A stretch of DNA of 43,961 nt, taken from Thermodesulfobacteriota bacterium (GTDB lineage Bacteria; Desulfobacterota; Deferrisomatia; Deferrisomatales; JACRMM01). How positions within the stretch are numbered: the stretch's first letter is position 1; every line of letters starts with the position of its first letter. The notes under the pieces are model-generated. The model saw only the letters and a program-made list of their open reading frames with translations, had not been told where the DNA came from and ran no database searches. Both the position numbers and the translations under genes were made by a program. Below, in pieces: positions 40,136 to 43,961 of this stretch. The stretch is from assembly GCA_040756475.1 (NCBI GenBank), contig JBFLZB010000015.1, positions 1 through 43,961 of the forward strand, given 5' to 3'.

Positions 40136-40375
40136 ATGCTCCACACCTACACGGGCAGATACACGAAAATCCCCTCCGGCTACCTCGGACAGGTGGTCGA
40201 GTGGCCGGAGGTCATTACGGAAGGCAGGAACCTTGAGGAATGCCGCGAGCTCTTGAGGGACGCGCTTCGGCAGATGGTCCTTGCCTACCGCCAACTCGAC
40301 AAGGAACTGCCCCCGGCGGGCGCCTTGCTCGAGCAAATCCCCACTGAAGTGGACGATGTCCGTCAAACGGCGTGA
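40136..40375 (+). CDS. HicB-family antitoxin
   Basis: This 79-residue protein has the HicB partial RNase-H-like fold: YTGRYTKIPSGYLGQVVEWP, then EVITEGRNLEECRELLRDAL. It is a short version without a C-terminal DNA-binding domain, so autoregulation may need another protein. It neutralises the HicA mRNA interferase encoded by the overlapping downstream gene. The gene order (antitoxin first) is the less common hicBA arrangement. ATG 40136 is preceded by CCGGAG at a slightly long distance. Confidence 0.85.
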   Translation: MLHTYTGRYTKIPSGYLGQVVEWPEVITEGRNLEECRELLRDALRQMVLAYRQLDKELPPAGALLEQIPTEVDDVRQTA

Positions 40376-40514
40376 GCTGGTTCGCTACCTGGAAGCCAAC
40401 GGGTTCCGTCTGCTCCGCGAAGGCGGCAAGCACTCCGTCTACACCGACGGAATCCGAACCCTGCCGGTCAAACGGCACAACACCCTCGACCGCATCACAG
40501 CAAACGAGCTCTGA
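40356..40514 (+). CDS. HicA-family toxin, possibly truncated at the C-terminus
   Basis: This 52-residue protein begins MSVKRRELVRYLEANGFRLL, with the HicA double-stranded-RNA-binding-like fold and the catalytic His in REGGKHSVYTDG; KRHNTLDRITANEL follows. The frame stops at a TGA (40512-40514). Codons directly after it read KQAGLPPLF and then stop, and HicA relatives commonly end ELCKQAGL or similar. A TGC or TGT Cys codon mutated to TGA would explain this, giving a protein shortened by about six residues. The gene overlaps hicB by 20 bases. Loss of the terminal helix could weaken toxicity; alternatively this is the natural end. Confidence 0.75.
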   Translation: MSVKRRELVRYLEANGFRLLREGGKHSVYTDGIRTLPVKRHNTLDRITANEL

Positions 40515-40610
40515 AAACAGGCGGGACTCCCGCCTCTCTTCTGACGCTGCCAAGTACGAGGCGGCCCCTCTTTGCTCTGCCTACTCTTACGTTCTTCCCG
40601 TACGTTCCTT

Positions 40611-40639
40611 CTTTGCGAGCTTTGCGCCTTTGCGTGAGG
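40611..40639. repeat. TTTGCG short repeats
   Basis: TTTGCG occurs at 40612, 40621 and 40629, spaced 9 and 8 bases, within CTTTGCGAGCTTTGCGCC and following bases. Similar CTTTGCGCCTTTGCG-type strings are scattered through many environmental bacterial genomes. They lie downstream of hicA in otherwise empty DNA. Confidence 0.5.
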
Positions 40640-40695
40640 CGAGCTCCACCGCGCCATAAAGAAACTCGGCTGACCTTGACAGCTCCGGGAGAGGC

Positions 40696-40761
40696 GTAGG
40701 GCGGGGCTTGCCCCGCCAAACCGGCGGGCGAACCCCGCTACGCGGGAACCGCCCGCCCTAC
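40696..40761. repeat. REP-like compound hairpin
   Basis: GTAGGGCGGG (40696-40705) pairs with CCCGCCCTAC (40752-40761). Inside are two smaller hairpins: GCGGGG-cttg-CCCCGC (40701-40716) and CCCGC-tac-GCGGG (40734-40746). It lies between convergent hicA and cytochrome genes and could end transcription from both sides. The GTAGGG end resembles a mobile REP-type family. Confidence 0.6.
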
Positions 40762-40799
40762 CGTTTCATCCCTCGAGGTGACCGAAGGTCATGGGCAAC

Positions 40800-41558
40800 T
40801 CAGTGGCACGCCTCGCACAGGGCATTGGTGTGGTCGCGCAGGCGCAGCAGGGCGTCGCCCGTGGGGCGGGCGACCTGCTCCTGGTTGAGCTGCTCTTCGC
40901 TTCCCACCTCCACGAGGTACCCGTAGTGGGGGTTGTGGCAGGTGGAGCAGGTGACGACGTGCTCGTGGACCACGGGTTGGCCCGCGGCATCGAGCTCGGT
41001 CACCGTGGTCAACGGCAGCACCACCTCGAGCCTCTTTGCGCCATCGGGCAACGCGGTCAGCACCAGGGAGTCGGGGTAGGTCGCCCAGGGCTCTCCCCGG
41101 ACGGCGGGGGAGAAATCGGTGTAGACCTCCTGCCCGGCGGCGGGCCGGATGATCGACTCGGGCACCCCGTCGCCGTCCCGGTCGGCCTTGTACGAGGGGT
41201 GGTGATTCCCCGGCTGGGTCTGGTCGGCGTGGCAGCGGGCGCAGAACACGTTGACCGGCTTGTCCGCGATGTCCACCACCAGAAGGCTCTTCCGGCCGTC
41301 CTCGGGCCGATGACAGCCCGAGAGGGAGCCGTCGGGCCTCACCTCTCCCGCACAAGACACCGACGGATGCCCCCCCATGGCCTTCTTCCCCGTCAGCCGG
41401 GCGAAGAACCCGGGAGGTTGAGGCATCACCTTGGGCGCCTTGGCGTCGCCCTTGCCCACCGTGTGGCAGGTCTCGCACTTGGCCCCGCTGCCCGGATGAG
41501 CAGCCAGCGCCGGGACGCCCAAGGCCAGGATCGCAGCCACCAGGACCGTCGTCTTCAC
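40800..41558 (-). CDS. Multiheme c-type cytochrome, about five hemes
   Basis: This 252-residue protein has a signal peptide (TTVLVAAILALGVPALAAHP) and four standard heme sites: CETCH, CARCH, CSTCH and CEACH. A fifth candidate is Cys-N12-Cys-His (SCAGEVRPDG ... SGCHR), a long-insert motif of a kind known in some multiheme cytochromes. The C-terminal half (NHHPSYK, AAGQEVY, CSTCHNPHYG, LLRLRDHTNALCEACH) parallels the end of the much larger cytochrome encoded just upstream. GTG 41558 follows AAGGAGATC. It probably acts in the periplasm or outer surface as an electron carrier. Confidence 0.88.
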   Translation of the reverse strand: MKTTVLVAAILALGVPALAAHPGSGAKCETCHTVGKGDAKAPKVMPQPPGFFARLTGKKAMGGHPSVSCAGEVRPDGSLSGCHRPEDGRKSLLVVDIADKPVNVFCARCHADQTQPGNHHPSYKADRDGDGVPESIIRPAAGQEVYTDFSPAVRGEPWATYPDSLVLTALPDGAKRLEVVLPLTTVTELDAAGQPVVHEHVVTCSTCHNPHYGYLVEVGSEEQLNQEQVARPTGDALLRLRDHTNALCEACH

Positions 41559-41625
41559 GTGAGATCTCCTTCGGGGCCGTTGCACGCTACGGCCGCATGG
41601 CTATTGGGTTGTAAAGCACTCCCCA

Positions 41626-43961
41626 TCAATGGCACGCGTTGCACAGCGTGTTGTCGGCGTCCCTCAGGCGCAGCATGTTGTTGTCGGGCACCTGCTGGTG
41701 GCCCCCCAGGGGATCGTGGGTGTAGAGGTCGGTCCCGTGGGGGTTGTGGCAGGTGGTGCACATCACCTGGTCGGTGCTCACCTGGTTTCCGACGTACCTC
41801 GCCAGCGGCAGGCTCGCCTTAGGCGGGGCGCTGGTCGCCTCCCCGTAGAAGACCGGCCGGGGCGGCGGATCCTGGTTCGCGTTTCCGTAGTTGCCGCCCC
41901 ACCAATTGATGAAGCCGTCCACGTTGGTCGTCCAGTCCAGCGCCCGGTAGCCGTCCTGCTCGTAGTGCCCGCCGCCCTGGTCGGTCCAGGTGCTGGGATC
42001 GGCGTAGATCTCCTGGCCGGCGGCCGCGACGATGTTGTGGTTCGCCGGGTTGCCCAGGGTCGAGCCGTAGAAGCTCGGGTGGTGGTTGGTGGGGTAGTCC
42101 GCAAACGGGTGACAGTCGTTGCACAGCCCCCCCGTGTTGGTCTGGATGGCCACCCCTCCGAGGCGGTTCAGGTCGCCCGCCGCCGCTGGGAAGTGGGCCG
42201 CTGCGTTGATGTGGCAGGCGGTGCAGTCGATGGGCGTGGCGTGGCTCGGCGCCGAGTCCACGAAGCTCGGATCGGTGCTGCCCGACCGGATATTCGCGTC
42301 CCCGTGCCCGCCCCGGGAGTAGCCGCTCAGGGTGCCGTAGTAGGCCACGGCGGCATTGCGGGCGTTGCCGGTGTACTGGAGGGTGCCGGCCGCGTTGTAG
42401 ACTCGCCACTGGGCCGGGGTCTGGTCGTGGCACCCCTTGCAGGCCTGGCTCTTCGCCAGGCCGTCCGAGTCCCCGGCGCCGTCGGTGATGGGCGAAAACC
42501 AGTTCAGGCTCTCCCCCGCCGCGGGCTGACCGTGGCAGTCGAGCGCCACGCACCGGCTGTTGGTGGCGTCCATGGCGACGTTTCCGGGGGTCGTGCCCGT
42601 GGCGTCCACGAGCGCTCCGCCGTAGGTGCCGGAGCCCCAGGAGCTCTGCCCTGCCGCCTTGGCCCGGATGTTGACCACGTCTCGGGCCGAGCTGGGCCAT
42701 GCGCCCGTGGACTGCCCGGACTCCGCGTGGTTCGTGCTCCCCGCCCCCTGCCCGTGGCAGGGCCCGCAGATCTCCCGGGCGTCGGTGGAGTTGGCGAGCT
42801 TGCCCTTCAAGGCCTCCACATGGGCCTTGTGGAACCCGCCGCCGCCCGAGTAGTTCTCGGCCAGGTAGTCGGGATTGCCGCCCTCCTCGCCCGGCCGCAC
42901 CGGCGGGTACCCGTGGCAGCCGTTGCAGCCCGAGGGCATGAAGCCGTCCTGGCTGGCGGTCGTGTAGGTGTCGTCGAAGTCGTGCTTGTGGCACGTGATG
43001 CAGTCGGTGTTGGGGTGAGTCCCGGCCCCCAGGGTGCGCCGGTAGAAGGCGGTCTGGGTGTGGCAGGTCTGGCAGATCTTCGAGGTGTCTCCCGCGCCCG
43101 CCAGGGCGTAGTCGGGGCCGTCGGGGTTGTTGTTCGTGAGCACCACCGTGCCCCCGAAAAGGAAGGTGGTCAGGTTCTCCACCCCACCGTAGTACCGCAC
43201 GGGAACGAGGGGCCCGTCGGAGTTCACCGCGTTGACCATGTAGACGTTGGCGGACCCGTGCACGTCGTGGCACTCCACGCAGTTGAGCTCGAAGGCGCTG
43301 CGCTTGGCGCTGTAGGACATGGTCGTGGAGCGGTTGCCGTGGGTCGAGACGCGCGTCTGCGCCCGGCCCCCCGTGCCGCTTCCGTCGTGGCACGAGTGGC
43401 ACAGGGCGTTGCCGGCCGTGACCAGGCGGTCGGAATCGGACAGGGCGCCCGACAGGTGGGCAGCCGTGGTGCTGTGGCACGCGGAGCAGGCCGCTCCGGC
43501 GCCGGTGCGGTTCGGGGTCCAGGGGTAGGTGGAGGCCGTGGCGAGCCCGTGGCCCCGGGTGGCCCAGTTGGCGTCCTTGGCCGGGGCGCGCACGCCGGTG
43601 GCGTTGCCGTTGGACCAGGCCGCGTACCCCTGGTTGTGGCAGGTGAGGCAGTCGAGCTTGTAGGCGCCGGTGCCCCAGTACTCCTTCGCGAGGATCGTCC
43701 CCACACCGACCCCCGAGATGTTGGTCGTGGAGTGGCAGTGGGTGCAGCGGTCGGTGCTCGCCGTGGTCGGGTCGGCGACGGGGGCCGTGGTCCCGAGCGC
43801 CGAGACCGGGTTCGGCGTGGTGTCCACGTTGGCAAAGTCCACGATGAGGCTCACGTGGGTCGCGGCGCCCGTGCCGTAGGCCGGGTGGCAGTTGGCGCAG
43901 GCCGTCTCGCTCGCCGTGCCGAACTGCGGCCCCCAGGCGTCGGCCAGGTGGGCCCGGTGGT
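41626..43961 (-). CDS. Large multiheme cytochrome with CxxCH and CxxxxCH motifs, 5' end outside window
   Basis: The visible part, 777 codons, contains fifteen CxxCH sites (CANCH, CTHCH, CLTCH, CSACH, CHSCH, CVECH, CQTCH, CITCH, CNGCH, CGPCH, CKGCH, CTACH, CNDCH, CTTCH, CNACH) and one CVALDCH (CX4CH). The frame is open to the right edge (HRAHLADAWGP), so the start lies beyond 43961. Mixed CxxxxCH/CxxCH repeats are the hallmark of the Geobacter-type outer-surface cytochrome family. It is followed after 67 bases by the smaller cytochrome gene, and their C-terminal modules are related. A role in extracellular or periplasmic electron transfer is likely; the terminal acceptor is unknown. Confidence 0.92.
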   Translation of the reverse strand, partial: HRAHLADAWGPQFGTASETACANCHPAYGTGAATHVSLIVDFANVDTTPNPVSALGTTAPVADPTTASTDRCTHCHSTTNISGVGVGTILAKEYWGTGAYKLDCLTCHNQGYAAWSNGNATGVRAPAKDANWATRGHGLATASTYPWTPNRTGAGAACSACHSTTAAHLSGALSDSDRLVTAGNALCHSCHDGSGTGGRAQTRVSTHGNRSTTMSYSAKRSAFELNCVECHDVHGSANVYMVNAVNSDGPLVPVRYYGGVENLTTFLFGGTVVLTNNNPDGPDYALAGAGDTSKICQTCHTQTAFYRRTLGAGTHPNTDCITCHKHDFDDTYTTASQDGFMPSGCNGCHGYPPVRPGEEGGNPDYLAENYSGGGGFHKAHVEALKGKLANSTDAREICGPCHGQGAGSTNHAESGQSTGAWPSSARDVVNIRAKAAGQSSWGSGTYGGALVDATGTTPGNVAMDATNSRCVALDCHGQPAAGESLNWFSPITDGAGDSDGLAKSQACKGCHDQTPAQWRVYNAAGTLQYTGNARNAAVAYYGTLSGYSRGGHGDANIRSGSTDPSFVDSAPSHATPIDCTACHINAAAHFPAAAGDLNRLGGVAIQTNTGGLCNDCHPFADYPTNHHPSFYGSTLGNPANHNIVAAAGQEIYADPSTWTDQGGGHYEQDGYRALDWTTNVDGFINWWGGNYGNANQDPPPRPVFYGEATSAPPKASLPLARYVGNQVSTDQVMCTTCHNPHGTDLYTHDPLGGHQQVPDNNMLRLRDADNTLCNACH

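Noticed and set aside
40512-40514. TGA in hicA as a selenocysteine codon
   Set aside because: HicA toxins are not selenoproteins, and no SECIS-like hairpin is evident right after the TGA; a nonsense change or natural end is simpler.
1-43961. tRNA, rRNA, integrase or transposase genes
   Set aside because: I scanned for cloverleaf-like ends, conserved rRNA strings and transposase motifs by eye and saw none. A covariance-model search would be needed to exclude small RNAs.

Overview
The window comes from a GC-rich, anaerobically respiring bacterium. Multiheme c-type cytochromes with mixed CxxCH/CxxxxCH motifs, a split-Soret cytochrome, an anaerobic ribonucleotide reductase, a respiratory molybdoenzyme and many sensor kinases point to the former Deltaproteobacteria, near Desulfuromonadales/Geobacter or Deferrisoma. 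That placement is inferred from gene content; there is no rRNA here.

Left part (1-16.3 kb) is an arsenic and molybdoenzyme region. It opens with a tandem-domain universal stress protein, a radical SAM/SPASM protein and an ArsD metallochaperone fused to an AhpD-like domain. The fusion is broken at its 3' end and runs into a remnant of the C-terminus of an ArsA ATPase. A split-Soret cytochrome c lies on the opposite strand. Then come a PhnD-like periplasmic binding protein, a histidine kinase and an NtrC-type sigma-54 activator with overlapping ends, followed by an intergenic region with two copies of an inverted-repeat operator and a -24/-12 promoter. Downstream are an ArrA-type respiratory arsenate reductase (RGRY motif and Cys ligand), its ArrB iron-sulfur subunit, a TorD-like chaperone, a polyferredoxin, a MobA-MobB fusion with a degenerate MobA signature, and an intact MobA. 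The simplest reading is a signal-responsive, sigma-54-driven arsenate respiration operon with its own cofactor and maturation genes.

The middle (16.5-27.4 kb) holds nrdD with a glutaredoxin-like partner and a probable pair of NrdR boxes; an ECF sigma / zinc-finger anti-sigma pair followed by a 22-residue membrane peptide, thioredoxin, a FmdB zinc ribbon and two TlpA-like lipoproteins; a lipocalin and a second universal stress protein; a 41-residue membrane protein; and a hybrid sensor kinase paired with a lipoprotein solute-binding protein.

The right part (27.5-44 kb) starts with a segment of visibly lower GC. It contains an orphan PEP-CTERM-system acyltransferase, a REP-like doublet, and a PstS-like protein / outer-membrane porin / EAL phosphodiesterase module. 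Two large Asp-box (BNR) beta-propeller surface proteins follow. The longer has a block of lipoyl-like (barrel-sandwich hybrid) repeats inserted between propeller blades, chitobiase-type repeats and a polyglycine-Cys tail. A hicBA toxin-antitoxin pair with a possibly truncated toxin, and two multiheme cytochromes (one running off the right edge), complete the window. Intergenic regions carry several REP-like hairpins and short heptameric repeats. No tRNA, rRNA, CRISPR array or transposase was seen.
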